A stretch of DNA of 64,000 bases from Spinacia oleracea (taxonomy: Eukaryota; Streptophyta; Magnoliopsida; Caryophyllales; Amaranthaceae). The notes under the pieces are model-generated. The model was not told the DNA's origin. It made no database searches and saw only the letters and a program-made list of their open reading frames with translations. The first letter of the stretch is position 1; the number at the start of each line of letters is the position of its first letter. Made by a program: the position numbers and the translations under genes. Positions 12,928 through 25,257 of this stretch are shown here, piece by piece. The DNA lies in NCBI RefSeq assembly GCF_020520425.1, contig NC_079489.1, positions 83,272,810 through 83,336,809 on the forward strand, in the 5' to 3' direction.

Positions 12928-14189
12928 TGATATCTTGTACTTGAAAACTTGAACATGAAACTTAAAGGTCATGAGTTCTAGTTTGAAGAAGAGTTTGCAC
13001 ATCTTCAAACATCCTTGAACATTTGAAAATTTATTTTTGAAAATTGTATGGTGATTGTTGTAAAGAGAGTTTTAAAGAGCTAAATCTCATTTACTAATCA
13101 TATCTTCGAAATGGGTTTTGTAAAATCGAAACTTGAAATTAAAAGAAGTATGGAAGATCATTTGAAGGGAACTTCAATTCAAGTGTTAATTACATCCAAA
13201 TATTACTCTTTATAATATCATGTTCCTAGTTCAAGAGAGTTATGAACCCATGCTTAACATCCTTGGAATCGCACAAAGTAAGTAAATAAATTGAAATCGA
13301 CAAATAAAGATAGAAGTGTAGACTTAGAAGAGTTTTCAAAAATTTACCTAGAATTAGCTGTTGATTGATCTGCAAGATTTTACTCCCAAATTTCATAGGA
13401 TATTAGAACATTGAAACTTTTATTTTGAAGTGCTTTGGTGATAGAATTTGAAGTGTTTTTGAAGATCGCATTAGAGATTAAATTGAAGTGTTTTTTGTGT
13501 TGAGTATTAGACTAGAAAATGGCAGAACTTCCCTGCTGTGTTTGGAACCATTTCATTCCTTTTGCTTCTGAAAATAGGATAGATTTTACGAGGCGGTTTA
13601 ATGCCCACAAAGGGCTCCAGGCGCACCCTCCTGCGCCAAGCACGGGTGTTGCACGCTTCCCAACACAAAACACATTGGTTTACGCTTAGTTGTGAAGCAT
13701 GTTTTTCATTGGTTTCTTGATACTTTGTTTCCTTTCTTGGTTGACAAGGCAAGAAACAATATTTATGACTTGAAAGTGAAGTGTATCACGAGTTTGAAAA
13801 AGGTGCTCGAGATTTCTTTTTGTATGGGTTTTGAAAACAGGGATCGAGTTTGCTCGGTTTTGAGGTTGCCTCCCTAGAACTCTTCATGTGGTTTTGAGTG
13901 GAATTGTGCCTCTGAGACTGATCAGGTATCAGCTTCGCGAGTTTGTACTTGAATTTTGGGATTGTGTTTGGAATTTGACTTTAAACTGATGTCTGGGATT
14001 TGAATGGACTCAGGAATTGAATTTATGGAAGATTGAATTAAAATTTGGAATTCCGAAAGTTAGATTTGGGATTGGAATAAGCTCATTGTATCTTGCATTT
14101 TGTGATTCCACACGGAGTTGCGCCAACTGGAAGTTAGGCTAGTGGTTTCGACATTGGCTTTAAGGGGAGACACAAATTTGGTGTCTACA
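12928..14189 (-). mobile_element. TGTAGACACC-type LTR (Gypsy-like), copy B
   Basis: On the minus strand it opens TGTAGACACCAAATTTG and ends CAAGATATCA, giving TG...CA ends and 1262 bp. It closely matches 475-1731. The bases to its right (14190-14200) are the same purine-tract region as in copy A but with a G-to-C change on the plus strand, and no primer-binding site lies to its left. It therefore looks like the 3' LTR of a minus-strand element inserted in the gene fragment 12578-12927. The 5-bp target site on the left would be AAGCA; the matching copy was not found. Confidence 0.7.
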
Positions 14190-14540
14190 GAAGCCGCCAC
14201 CTTGACTAAGATTTTGGTTAGAAAAGTGCAAGTCGATCAAAGTTTCAAATGGAACGGAGAATGGTTAAAATGATCCGTTATTCAGACCATCCTTTGTACG
14301 CCGGTACCTGCACAAGACAAGCGTAAGACAAAAATTATTATCCTTGCTTTTCTAAAACTATTTTCTTTAATAAATAAAAGGAATTACAAAGGAATTATCG
14401 CCACCATGAAAATGGTTAAGGCTAATATCAGAATGTTGCAGCGGAACTTAACTGCTAGTAAAAAATTACTTTGCAAAGTCCAACTTGAAATTAAAGTACA
14501 TATAAATTGGAAACATTAAAGGCCCACAAAACTACATATC
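14190..14540 (-). mobile_element. Gypsy-like non-coding internal sequence, left part
   Basis: It continues from LTR copy B. About 14331-14455 is similar to the beginning of the LTR at 60623 (shared ATTATCGCC...TTGCAGCGGAA context) and, inverted, to 2235-2363. The block continues on the other side of the Copia insertion at 25263. Confidence 0.5.
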
Positions 14541-14545
14541 CAAAA
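14541..14545. repeat. Target-site duplication of the Copia element, left
   Basis: CAAAA directly precedes the terminal TGTTAGG at 14546 and is repeated at 25258-25262 directly after the other terminus (TTCCTTCA). This is the standard 5-bp duplication of an LTR retrotransposon. Confidence 0.85.
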
Positions 14546-14630
14546 TGTTAGGTTATGATACATATGACAATTCATAAATCATGCGGAAAAACCATTTAGC
14601 CAGGAATACATATTATTTACACATAATCAT
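14546..14630 (-). repeat. Truncated third LTR of the Copia array
   Basis: These 85 bases are identical to 15088-15172, i.e. the tRNA-proximal end of the LTR. The match ends at TAATCAT (14624-14630), after which the sequence continues as the leader. TAATCAT also occurs at the corresponding point of the intact leader (23522-23528), so the junction is a 7-base microhomology. Confidence 0.85.
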
Positions 14631-15087
14631 AATTACAAATTAGATTGCATAATTAACAAGGCTAGGCATTCAAACTTGTTAAACATATACAGTAGGTCAA
14701 TCAAAAATTCAAGATTTATCAACAAGAATCGCAAATATTTAATTTAACATCTTAAATTTACGAAATTTTGCATTCGAAAAACTAAAACCTTCGAAAAGTC
14801 ATAGTTAGGCTTCGAATTTGAGAATTCTGGGTTCGGCAGAAAAATACTGTTTTTGTCAAAATTTTAGAATGCCTTTTACATGCGGAATTGACACAAAAAT
14901 AACTCGATTTGGATGAGTAACGAAGAAACTGCCGAAAAACTGCGTACGTATAATTAAATAAACGCAATTTGCAATTAATTAACAATTACGAAAATTAATC
15001 ACCCCTTTTAATTCATGCAAATTTGTAATATTTAACCATGTTCATGCAATTTAGATTATGAAAATAATAAGGGGCTCGTGATACCAC
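14631..15087 (-). repeat. Second copy of the Copia leader (stub)
   Basis: It matches 23529-23982 with a few substitutions and a short indel (near 14847-14856). It includes the primer-binding site and lies on the wrong side of the 3' LTR, as expected if a second internal region once followed in tandem and was mostly deleted. Confidence 0.85.
15073..15086 (-). other. Primer-binding site (Met-tRNA type), displaced copy
   Basis: On the minus strand TGGTATCACGAGCC lies one base after the LTR end. It resembles the initiator Met-tRNA site TGGTATCAGAGC with an insertion. The same sequence is at 23968-23981 in the standard position. Confidence 0.75.
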
Positions 15088-16362
15088 TGTTAGGTTATGA
15101 TACATATGACAATTCATAAATCATGCGGAAAAACCATTTAGCCAGGAATACATATTATTTACACATAATCATATAGCATAGTTTAGATGCATACTCTTTG
15201 TTGCGTGCCTTCCCTTGCTGCGCCCGAACCGAACAAGAACAAGTCTTTAGGACTCCAAGTGTCGTCCCTCCGTAGATAGTCCACAGCACGTCCGGGTCCG
15301 CCTTAAGATTGACCAACTAGAATCGCCCTTAAGGTACTAAAGATTTTCGGCACTCTTAGATAAGAAATGTGTCTGAATTTTCTCTCAAAAACTCATTTTG
15401 AATACTTGAATAATCTGTTTAAAATATGTGACCCTAGGCACGTATTTATTGAGTTATGGAAAGGGTTTTGGAATCCTATTAGGATACTAATTTATTTAAT
15501 TATAACCCTACTAGGACTCTAATTAAATAATCATTATCTAATAGTTTTAGGATTTAATCACACTTCGAATTCTGATTACTTCAGGATTCCTGCACACGCA
15601 ATGCACGAGCACCGTACACCCGCGCAAGCCTTGCGGCCCACGCTAGGCGCACATCGCTCGGCCCATTGCTGCGCTCCGCGCGCGCGCGCCCAAGGCCTTG
15701 GCTGGGCCTGGCCTTGCGCTGGGCCTGGTCGAGGCTTGGCGTGCGCGGGTGTGCGTTGGCTCGCTGGGCGACGGCCTGGCTTCGTGATGGGCCTTCGTCT
15801 AGCGGGCCTCGTCCGATGCTAATTCGTACGATACGCTTCCGATTAAATTTCCGATTCCGATAATATTTCCGATTCTGACAATATTTCCGTTTCCGGCAAT
15901 ATTTCCGATTCTGGCAATATTTCCATTTCCGATAATATTTTCCGATACGTACCATGTTTCCGTTTCCGGCAACATCTACGACTTGGATAATATTTATATT
16001 TCCGATACGATCCATATTTCCGTTTCCGGCAATATCATCGTTTCCGGAGTATTCATTTCTTGCCTGTGACGATCTCAGCTCCCACTGAAACCAAGATCCG
16101 TCGATTCCGAATATCCATAGATGGAGTATCTAATGCCATTAAATACTTGATCCGTTTACGTACTATTTGTGTGACCCTACGGGTTCAGTCAAGAGTAAGC
16201 TGTGGATTAATATCATTAATTCCACTTGAACTGAAGCGGCCTCTAACTAGGCATTCAGCTCACTTGATCTCACTGAATTATTAACTTGTTAATTAATACT
16301 GAACCGCATTTATTAGACTTAACATAGAATGCATACTTGGACCAAGGGCATTATTTCCTTCA
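15088..16362 (-). repeat. Copia LTR (middle, functions as 3' LTR)
   Basis: 1275 bp, with minus-strand ends TGAAGGAAATAATGCC and CATAACCTAACA. It includes a GC-rich block (15590-15820) and a run of degenerate TTTCCG-containing units (15838-16060). It is near-identical to 23983-25257. Open frames on both strands in the GC-rich block are shared by both LTRs and have no recognisable domain. Confidence 0.9.
15838..16060. repeat. Degenerate TTTCCG minisatellite inside the LTR
   Basis: Roughly 22-24 bp units built on AATATTTCCGATTC / AATATTTCCGTTTCCGGC, about nine in all. They are present at the equivalent place in the other LTR (about 24733-24955). Confidence 0.75.
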
Positions 16363-16368
16363 GTCTCT

Positions 16369-16390
16369 CACTTGTCCTTAGGGACAAGTG
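16369..16390. promoter_or_regulatory. Perfect hairpin next to the Copia 3' LTR
   Basis: CACTTGTCC-TTAG-GGACAAGTG forms a 9-bp stem with a 4-base loop. It lies six bases beyond the LTR border, on the internal side and next to the purine-rich GTGAGAGAC (minus strand) that should be the polypurine tract. Its role is unknown; its place suggests involvement in plus-strand priming or RNA structure. Confidence 0.6.
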
Positions 16391-17228
16391 TGCATTTCCT
16401 AATTCCTTTGTCGCTCGATGCTTGCTCTTGAACATAAGGTAAGAGTTGTCATCCTTATTATGTCCAGTGGTGTTTCTCGGTTTCAGAGTTCAACTGATCA
16501 AATAAACAGATAATCATAGCCTATGATTCATCCGAGCACGGCCATGCATTTCACAGTTTCTAGCTCTCCGAGTGGCCTTGTACAACTTTTAAGCATCTCA
16601 TCCCGATTTATGGGAGGACAATCCCAATCTTGCGATCTTGAGATTAGACTTCGTTTGATAGGTGATTACCTGAGCGTTGCCTTTATAGCCTCCTTTTACG
16701 GTGCGACGGTTGGTCAACGTCAAAGCAACCAGTTCTCAAACAAGTAATCTCAAATCACTCAGGTATTGAGGATTTAGTGTCTAATAATTTTAATGAAATT
16801 TACTTATGACAGATTTTCATCTCTTACAGTAAAGTTTCATAGGTCTTGTCCGATACTAGTCTTCCCAAAGTAAGTATCTATGCAAATGATTATGACATTG
16901 CCATGTCCACATAGTTCAAGAAACAGAACTACTGGTCATCTTGCATTCTAATCGTCTAACGTTTTCTATGCGTCCAATTTTATAGAAAACTCCGACTAGG
17001 GACCATTTTCAACCTTTGACATTCAAGTTCACTTGATAGACATTTCTTAGTCACAGGACTGGTCCTGACAGTCTATCTTGAATATATCGTCAAATTGAAG
17101 GGACTCATCATTTAATAAACCACAAATTAAATGGGAAAAATGAATTCTTTTCATTTATTGTGAATGATTAACCAATAATGTTTTACAAAGATTTAAACTC
17201 TAAAACTTTAAAACATTAAACAGAGACA
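16391..17228 (-). other. Copia 3' untranslated region
   Basis: Lies between the pol stop codon and the LTR. No open frame with a recognisable domain was found (a plus-strand frame at 16523-16747 is incidental). Confidence 0.6.
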
Positions 17229-20200
17229 TCAAAGCCATTCTCCAATATGCTTGATTCCCATAGCTGCAGTGTGCGAGTTGTGCTTCGCCTGCGGCAGAGG
17301 TTTAGTCAATGGATCTGATATGTTGTCATCAGTTCCAATTTTGCTTATCTCGACTTCTTTTCTTTCAACGAACTCTCGTAGAAGGTGAAATCTACGAAGT
17401 ACATGCTTGACTCTCTGGTGGTGTCTAGGCTCCTTTGCCTGTGCAATAGCTCCGTTATTGTCACAATACAGGGCTATTGGTCCTTTAATGGAGGGGACTA
17501 CACCAAGTTCACCTATGAACTTCCTTAGCCATATAGCTTCCTTTGCTGCTTCATGTACAGCAATGTACTCCGCTTCAGTTGTAGAATCCGCAATGGTGCT
17601 TTGCTTAGCACTTTTCCAGCTTACTGCTCCTCCGTTGAGGCAGAAGACAAACCCAGACTGTGATCTGAAATCATCTTTGTCGGTTTGGAAACTTGCGTCC
17701 GTATAGCCTTTAACAATTAATTCATCATCTCCACCATAGACCAGGAAGTCATCTTTGTGCCTTTTCATGTACTTCAGAATGTTCTTGGCAGCAGTCCAAT
17801 GCGCCTCTCCTGGGTCTGACTGGTATCTGCTCGTAGCACTGAGTGCATACGCAACATCCGGGCGTGTACATATCATAGCATACATGCATTATTGAACCAA
17901 TCAATGATGCATATGGAATCCCATTCATTCGTCTACGCTCATCAAGTGTTTTTGGGCACTGAGTCTTGCTTAGAGTCATTCCATGAGACATGGGTAGGTA
18001 GCCTCGCTTGGAGTCTGCCATCTTGAACCTATCAAGCACCTTATTGATATAAGTGCTTTGACTAAGTCCAATCATCCTTTTAGATCTATCTCTGTAAATC
18101 TTGATGCCCAATATGTACTGTGCTTCTCCTAGATCTTTCATCGAAAAACATTTCCCAAGCCAAATCTTGACAGAGTTCAACATAGGAATGTCATTTCCGA
18201 TAAGTAATATGTCGTCGACATATAATACTAGGAAAGCAATTTTTCTCCCACTGACTTTCTTGTATACACAAGATTCGTCTGCGTTCTTGATGAAACCAAA
18301 GTCACTGACTGCTTCATCAAAACACATATTCCAGCTCCTGGATGCCTGCTTCAATCCGTAGATTGACTTCTTTAGCTTGCATACCTTTTTAGCATTCTTT
18401 GGATCCTCAAAACCTTCAGGCTGTGTCATAAACACAGTTTCTGTTAAAACGCCGTTTAAGAAAGCAGTTTTGACATCCATCTGCCATATTTCGTAATCGT
18501 AATATGCAGCGATTGCTAACATTATCCGAATAGACTTTAGCATTGCAACTGGTGAAAAGGTTTCATCATAATCCACACCGTGGACTTGCCTGTAACCTTT
18601 TGCAACCAATCTAGCTTTGAAAACTTCAAGTTTCCCATCCTTGTCCTTTTTCAGTTTGAAAATCCATTTGCTTCCAATGGCTTGGTAGCCATCTGGCAAA
18701 TCGACCAAATCCCATACTTGGTTTTCAGACATGGAGTCTAATTCAGATTGCATGGCTTCTTGCCATTGCTTGGAGCTAGGGCTCGTCATAGCTTGTTTGT
18801 AAGTCGTAGGTTCATCACTTTCAAGTAATAGAACATTATAGCTCTCGTTCGTCAGAATACCTAAGTACCTTTCCGGTTGAGATCTATATCTTTGCGATCT
18901 ACGCGGGGTAACATTTCTAGTTTGACCATGATTCTCACCAGATTCTTCTAAAGATCTCTGAGTTTCATCCTGAATGTCATCTTGAGCATTCTCTAGAGTT
19001 TGTTGTTCGACTCGAATTTCTTCGAGGTCTACTTTTCTCCCACTTGTCATTTTGGAAATGTGATCTTTCTCCAAAAAGACACCATCTCGAGCAACAAACA
19101 CCTTGTTCTCAGATGTATTGTAGAAGTAATACCCCTTTGTTTCCTTTGGATAGCCCACAAGGATACATTTGTCAGATTTTGGATGAAGTTTGTCTGAAAT
19201 TAATCGTTTGACGTATACTTCACATCCCCAAATCTTAAGAAAAGACACATTTGGAGGCTTTCCAAACCATAATTCGTATGGAGTCTTTTCGACAGCTTTA
19301 GACGGAGCTCTATTTATAGTGAGTGCAGCTGTATTTAGTGCATGTCCCCAAAATTCTAATGGAAGTTCGGCCTGACCCATCATTGACCTGACCATGTCTA
19401 GCAAGGTTCTGTTCCTCCGTTCTGACACACCGTTCCATTGTGGTGTTCCAGGAGGAGTCAATTCTGATAGAATTCCACATTCTTTCAGATGGTCATCAAA
19501 TTCATAGCTCAGATATTCACCGCCTCTATCAGACCGCAGTGCCTTAATCTTCTTGCCTAATTGATTCTCTACTTCACTCTGAAATTCCTTGAATTTGTCA
19601 AAGGATTCAGACTTATGCTTCATTAGGTAGACATAACCATACCTACTGAAGTCATCAGTAAAAGTGATAAAGTAGCTGAAACCACCTCTAGCATTTGTAC
19701 TCATTGGTCCACATACATCTGTATGGATTAAACCCAATAGTTCATTTGCTCTTTCTCCAACTTTAGAGAAAGGTTGCTTTGTCATTTTGCCAAGTAAACA
19801 TGATTCGTATTTACCATAATCCTCTAAGTCAAATGGTTCTAGAATTCCTTCCTTTTGAAGTCTTTCTAAGCGTTTCAAGTTTATATGGCCTAATCGACAA
19901 TGCCACAGATAGGTGAGATCTGAATCATCCTTTTTGGCCTTTTTGGTATTTATGTTATATACTTGTTTGTCGTGATCTAATAAATAAAGTCCATTGACTA
20001 ATCTAGCAGATCCATAAAACATCTCTTTAAAATAAAACGAACAACTATTGTCTTTTATTAAAAAGGAAAATCCCTTAGCATCTAAGCAAGAAACTGAAAT
20101 GATGTTTTTAGTAAGACTTGGAACATGGAAACATTCTTCCAGTTCCAAAACTAGCCCGGAGGGCAACGACAAATAGTAAGTTCCTACAGCTAATGCAGCA

Positions 20201-21198
20201 ATCCGTGCTCCATTTCCCACTCGTAGGTCGACTTCACCCTTGCTTAACTTTCTACTTCTTCTTAGTCCCTGTGGATTGGAACATAAGTGTGAGCCACAAC
20301 CTGTATCTAATACCCAAGAAGTTGAATTAGCAAGTATACAGTCTATAACGAAAATACCTGAAGATGGAACGACTGTTCCGTTCTTCTGATCTTCCTTTAG
20401 CTTCAAGCAATCTCTCTTCCAATGCCCCTTCTTCTTGCAGTAGAAGCATTCGGATTCAGAAGTGGGTTGACTGACCTTCCTCTTTACAGATTTGGCGCCA
20501 GTTTGCTTAGTTGGGCTGGCCTTGTTGCCACCTTTCTTAGCATTCCTCTTCTTTCCAGATTTCTTGAACTTGCCCCCACGCACCATAAGCACATCCTGCT
20601 TATCACTTTTGAGCGTCTTTTCAATGGTTTTCAGCATACCGTGAAGCTCAGTGAGCGTTTTGTCCAGACTATTCATACTGTAGTTCAGTTTGAACTGATC
20701 ATACCCGCTATGAAGAGAATGGAGGATGGTGTCTATAGCCATTTCCTGAGAAAATTGCTGATCCAGCCGACTCATATTCTCAATGAGTCCAATCATTTTG
20801 AGAACATGTGGACTTACGGGCTCGCCTTTCTTAAGCTTGGTCTCAAGAATTTGCCTATGAGTCTCGAATCTTTCGACTCGAGCCAGATCTTGGAACATAT
20901 TCTTCAACTCACTGATGATTGTGAAAGCATCTGAGTTGATGAACGTTTTCTGCAGATCCGCACTCATGGTGGCGAGCATTAGACATTTCACATCCTTGTT
21001 GGCATCAATCCAACGATTGAGGGCTGCCTGAGTGACCCCGTCACCTGCGGCTTCGGGCATCGCCTCATCTAGGACATACTCCTTTTCTTCCTGCATAAGA
21101 ACTATTTGCAAGTTCCTTTGCCAGTCAAGGAAGTTTTTCCCGTTCAACTTCTCCTTTTCGAGAATTGATCGAATGTTGAATGAATTGTTGTTTGCCAT
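17229..21198 (-). pseudogene. Copia gag-pol polyprotein, one frameshift
   Basis: The likely start is the Met at 21198 (MANNNSFNIRS), not the upstream Met at 21291. In order: a Gag domain of the Copia type; a zinc knuckle C-x2-C-x4-H-x4-C near residue 249; an aspartic protease with D-T-G near residue 295; a GAG-pre-integrase with the H-H-C-C pattern; an integrase core with H-T-D, D-D-F and a later E (from about residue 490); reverse transcriptase with Y-V-D-D near residue 992; and RNase H (T-D-A-S-F, A-E-Y) at the end. The first frame runs to 17749 but loses homology near 17880. RT/RNase H continues in a second frame (17885-17229). The cause is four extra bases near 17880-17890, a short ATGC-type duplication. 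The other catalytic motifs appear intact, so the break is recent. Confidence 0.9.
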
Positions 21199-22619
21199 AT
21201 TAAAAACTACAATTGAAAAGAATAAACAAATAAATAACCATTCACAGTTTCTCTTAATAAACTTAAATCCTAGCATACATGCATAATTCAATGTTTATTA
21301 AGCATTTTATTCAAGTTATTTGTTCCGGCAGGTGTGAATAAAATGATTCCAAGATCCTAAAATCATTGAAGAACTAAGCACAGTTTGTCGACTTAATCCT
21401 AAAACATCTTAGGTAAGCAAAAGCCTTTTGCTAATAGTCTAGAAACTATTCTTGGTTGATAGGTACGTCTAAGAACTTATTAGGTAAACCTATCGATTTT
21501 GCCACGACATAAAAGGACTCCTTACTTATATCGTTGAGTTTCACCAAAACTAACATGTACTCACAATTATTTGTGTACCTTGCCCCTTTAGGACCAATAA
21601 GTAACACCTCGCTGAGCGAAAACTATTACTAGATTGATGTAAAGGATATCCAAGCAAGTGTATATTTTGGCATGGCACCTTTTAACTCAATTTTTAAGTT
21701 TGGAACTTAAGGCTCTTACTATGTTGGTTAGATTTTAAGTGAACTAAAATCCTTAATCATGCAACATAATCAAGCAATAATCTTATGCATAATTAAGACA
21801 TATTTAAAGCAATAAATAACTTAAAGCATGCATAAGATAAAGGTGATCTAGTATGGCCCGACTTCATCTTGAAGCTTTGACTTCAAAGTCCGTCTTGAAA
21901 ATCTCCGTGGGAGGCACCATTTTCTTCAAATAGGATAAGCTATAATTAAAACTAATTACAACTATTTGATGGTACGCAGACCATATTTGAATTGAAAAAC
22001 AACTTTGGTACTTTAGACCAATTACATTCAAATTAATGGTACGCAGACCATATTTTCTATCCTATTTGGGCCATACTAGTCACTTCATAACCTGCAAAAC
22101 AGTACATATACAATATATACCATTCACCCATTCATTATCATGAATGGCCCACATAGCTGGTTAGTAAAACACATTATGCATCACGTAAACATTTGCAGCA
22201 ATTAATCAAGGGCATCAATAATCTACCAATTATTCAGTCCTTATTAATTCTAATCAAGTTGTTTTAACCTTAAGGATTCGTAGACCTAATCAAGAGTTTA
22301 TGACTAAAAAGCGCTCCCACTTAAACCAATAAATTTATATGCTTTACTAATTTTAAACATAAAAATGTATTTCTAGTCTAACCGGAAACATACAAATTTA
22401 ATTAAAATTTAAAGCTCATATGAATTTATAATTGAATCCAAAAAGTTTAATTTAATTTCAGTCGTATTTAAATTAATTCATGATTTTAATTTTAGTAAAA
22501 TAATTAGAATAAATAAAATTTATTATAATTACAATATTCAAAATTAAAATCCAAGAAAATAATTTAAATTATTAATTTTAAAATTAATTAAAATTACGTA
22601 AACTGAAAAATTTCAAATT
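21199..22619 (-). other. Copia 5' untranslated region, AT-rich part
   Basis: A long non-coding stretch between the GC-rich block and gag. It contains a short direct repeat around TGGTACGCAGACCATATTT (about 21970 and 22037). No domain was recognised. Confidence 0.55.
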
Positions 22620-22639
22620 AAACATTCAAAACGATCTAA

Positions 22640-23200
22640 TCGCAACGCAAACACCCTACGCATCGCACGCCCATGGGCCACACGCACACAGCCATCGCTG
22701 GCCATGTGCGCGCAGCCCATGCGCTCGTCGCATAGCTGCTGCATCTTCCATAGCAAGCCATCGCACAAGTGGTGCTCACTGCGCGCGCGCCAGCGCTCGA
22801 TGCACGCGAGCCATCGCTCGCTGTGCGCGCTCGCCAGCGCTCGCTGCGCGCGCTCCAGCGCTCGATGTACGCGAGCCATCGCTCGCTGTGCGCGAGCCAT
22901 CGCTCGCTGTGCGCGAGCAATTGTTCGCTGCGCGCGATCGACGCTGGGCGCAGCGCTCGTGGCACGCGAGCTTGCGCTCGCTGCGCGCGAGGCAGTGCGC
23001 GTTGTGGCGCAGCTCGCTTGCTGCCCACACGCGACTGCCGTGCCTTGCCTTCGCCCATGCCCATTCGTCCATAGCTCGTGGCCCACGACACAAGGCAGGG
23101 CTACTGCCTTGTGCTCGTGCACCATGCCCCTGCTCATTGCATTCGTGCCGCACGGGCGACGAGCTCCCTTGCTCGTCGTCGCATGCCCGCACTATACAAC
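22640..23200. repeat. GC-rich block with CGCTCGCTG-type tandem repeats
   Basis: A sharply GC-rich island inside an AT-rich element. Its core (about 22780-22990) is a degenerate tandem array of ~21-base units containing GAGCCATCGCTCGCTGTGCG. Open frames occur in five of the six frames because the repeat is free of stops. They are compositional artefacts rather than genes. Confidence 0.7.
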
Positions 23201-23528
23201 ACCCCTTAAGGGTAACACGAAGCGTCCATTGCTTTGTGCGTGCAAGTTATATGAACGAATCGCATAAAAATTTAAAATTTATATTTAAAATTAATGACAA
23301 ATTAATAAATAATATTAATTTCATAATTTTAGGGCGAAAAATCGAAAATTTATTATTCAATTGATTTCCGATTATTATGGATTCAAGCCTAGGTCATAAA
23401 AATTTAAAATTTATCATAAATTTACAATTTTTATGGTGGTTTTTAATCATAGGTTTCTAATTAAATTATAATTAATTATGAAAATCAAATTAATTCTAAA
23501 TTATTCTAATTTTCAACAAATTAATCAT

Positions 23529-23982
23529 AATTACAAATTAGATTGCATAATTAACAAGGCTAGGCATTCAAACTTGTTAAACATATACAGTAGGTCAATC
23601 AAAAATTCAAGATTTATCAACAAGAATCGCAAATATTTAATTTAACATCTTAAATTTACGAAATTTTGCATTCGAAAAACTAAAACCTTCGAAAAGTCAT
23701 AGTTAGGCTTCGAATTTGAGAATTCTGGGTTCGGCAGAAAAATACTGACACAAAAATTTTAGAATGCCTTTTACATGCGGAATTGACACAAAAATCACTC
23801 GATTTGGATGAGTAACGAAGAAACTGCCGAAAAACTGCGTACGTATAATTAAATAAACGCAATTTGCAATTAATTAACAATTACGAAAATTAATCACCCC
23901 TTTTAATTCATGCAAATTTGTAATATTTAACCATGTTCATGCAATTTAGATTATGAAAATAATAAGGGGCTCGTGATACCAC
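23529..23982 (-). other. Copia leader and primer-binding site
   Basis: The segment directly following the 5' LTR on the minus strand. The primer-binding site TGGTATCACGAGCC lies at 23968-23981, one base after the LTR. It is duplicated as a stub at 14631-15087. Confidence 0.8.
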
Positions 23983-25257
23983 TGTTAGGTTATGATACAT
24001 ATGACAATTCATAAATCATGCGGAAAAACCATTTAGCCAGGAATACATATTATTTACACATAATCATATAGCATAGTTTAGATGCATACTCTTTGTTGCG
24101 TGCCTTCCCTAGCTGCGCCCGAACCGAACAAGAACAAGTCTTTAGGACTCCAAGTGTCGTCCCTCCGTAGATAGTCCACAGCACGTCCGGATCCGCCTTA
24201 AGATTGACCAACTAGAACCGCCCTTAAGGTACTAAAGATTTTCGGCACTCTTAGATAAGAAATGTGTCTGAATTTTCTCTCAAAAAATCATTTTGAATAC
24301 TTGAATAATCTGTTTAAAATATGTGACCCTAGGCACGTATTTATTGAGTTATGGAAAGGGTTTTGGAATCCTATTAGGATACTAATTTATTTAATTATAA
24401 CCCTACTAGGACTCTAATTAAATAATCATTATCTAATAGTTTTAGGATTTAATCACACTTCGAATTCTGATTACTTCAGGATTCCTGCACACGCAATGCA
24501 CGAGCACCGTACACCCGCGCAAGCCTTGCGGCCCACGCTAGGCGCACAGCGCTCGGCCCATTGCTGCGCTCCGCGCGCGCGCGCCCAAGGCCTTGGCTGG
24601 GCCTGGCCTTGCGCTGGGCCTGGTCGAGGCTTGGCGTGCGCTGGTGTGCGTTGGCTAGCTGGGCGACGGCCTGGCTTCGTGCTGGGCCTTCGTCTAGCGG
24701 GCCTCGTCCGATGCTAATTCGTACCATACGCTTCCGATTAAATTTCCGATTCCGATAATATTTCCGATTCTGACAATATTTCCGTTTCCGGCAATATTTC
24801 CGATTCTGGCAATATTTCCATTTCCGATAATATTTTCCGATACGTACCATGTTTCCGTTTCCGGCAACATCTACGACTTGGATAATATTTATATTTCCGA
24901 TACGATCCATATTTCCGTTTCCGGCAATATCATCGTTTCCGGAGTATTCATTTCTTGCCTGTGACGATCTCAGCTCCCGCTGAAACCAAGATCCGTCGAT
25001 TCCGAATATCCATAGATGGAGCATCTAATGCCATTAAATACTTGATCCGTTTACGTACTATTTGTGTGACCCTACGGGTTCAGTCAAGAGTAAGCTGTGG
25101 ATTAATATCATTAATTCCACTTGAACTGAAGCGGCCTCTAGCTAGGCATTCAGCTCACTTGATCTCACTGAATTATTAACTTGTTAATTAATACTGAACC
25201 GCATTTATTAGACTTAACATAGAATGCATACTTGGACCAAGGGCATTATTTCCTTCA
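23983..25257 (-). repeat. Copia LTR (5' LTR)
   Basis: 1275 bp, same length as 15088-16362, with about a dozen substitutions between them. It starts TGTTAGGTTATGATACAT and ends ATTATTTCCTTCA on the plus strand. It is followed by the target duplication CAAAA at 25258-25262. Confidence 0.9.

Larger units (their letters stand above)
14546..25257 (-). mobile_element. Copia LTR retrotransposon, complete but tandem-rearranged
   Basis: The order in element orientation (minus strand) is: 5' LTR (25257-23983), primer-binding site and leader, GC-rich 5' region, gag-pol (21198-17229), 3' untranslated region, second LTR (16362-15088), a second primer-binding site and leader stub (15087-14631), then the last 85 bases of a third LTR (14630-14546). 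The whole array is enclosed by the duplication CAAAA. Both full LTRs are 1275 bp and differ at roughly a dozen positions, so the element is young. It is inserted in Gypsy-like non-coding sequence. The extra leader and LTR stub are not part of a standard element. Confidence 0.9.

Noticed and set aside
15581-16015. 144-codon minus-strand frame with repeated N-R-K-Y
   Set aside because: It is the LTR minisatellite and GC-rich block; the same frame exists in the second LTR.
22613-23364. Six overlapping open frames on both strands, 101-187 codons
   Set aside because: They are all products of a GC-rich stop-poor tandem repeat inside the Copia 5' region and have no domain.
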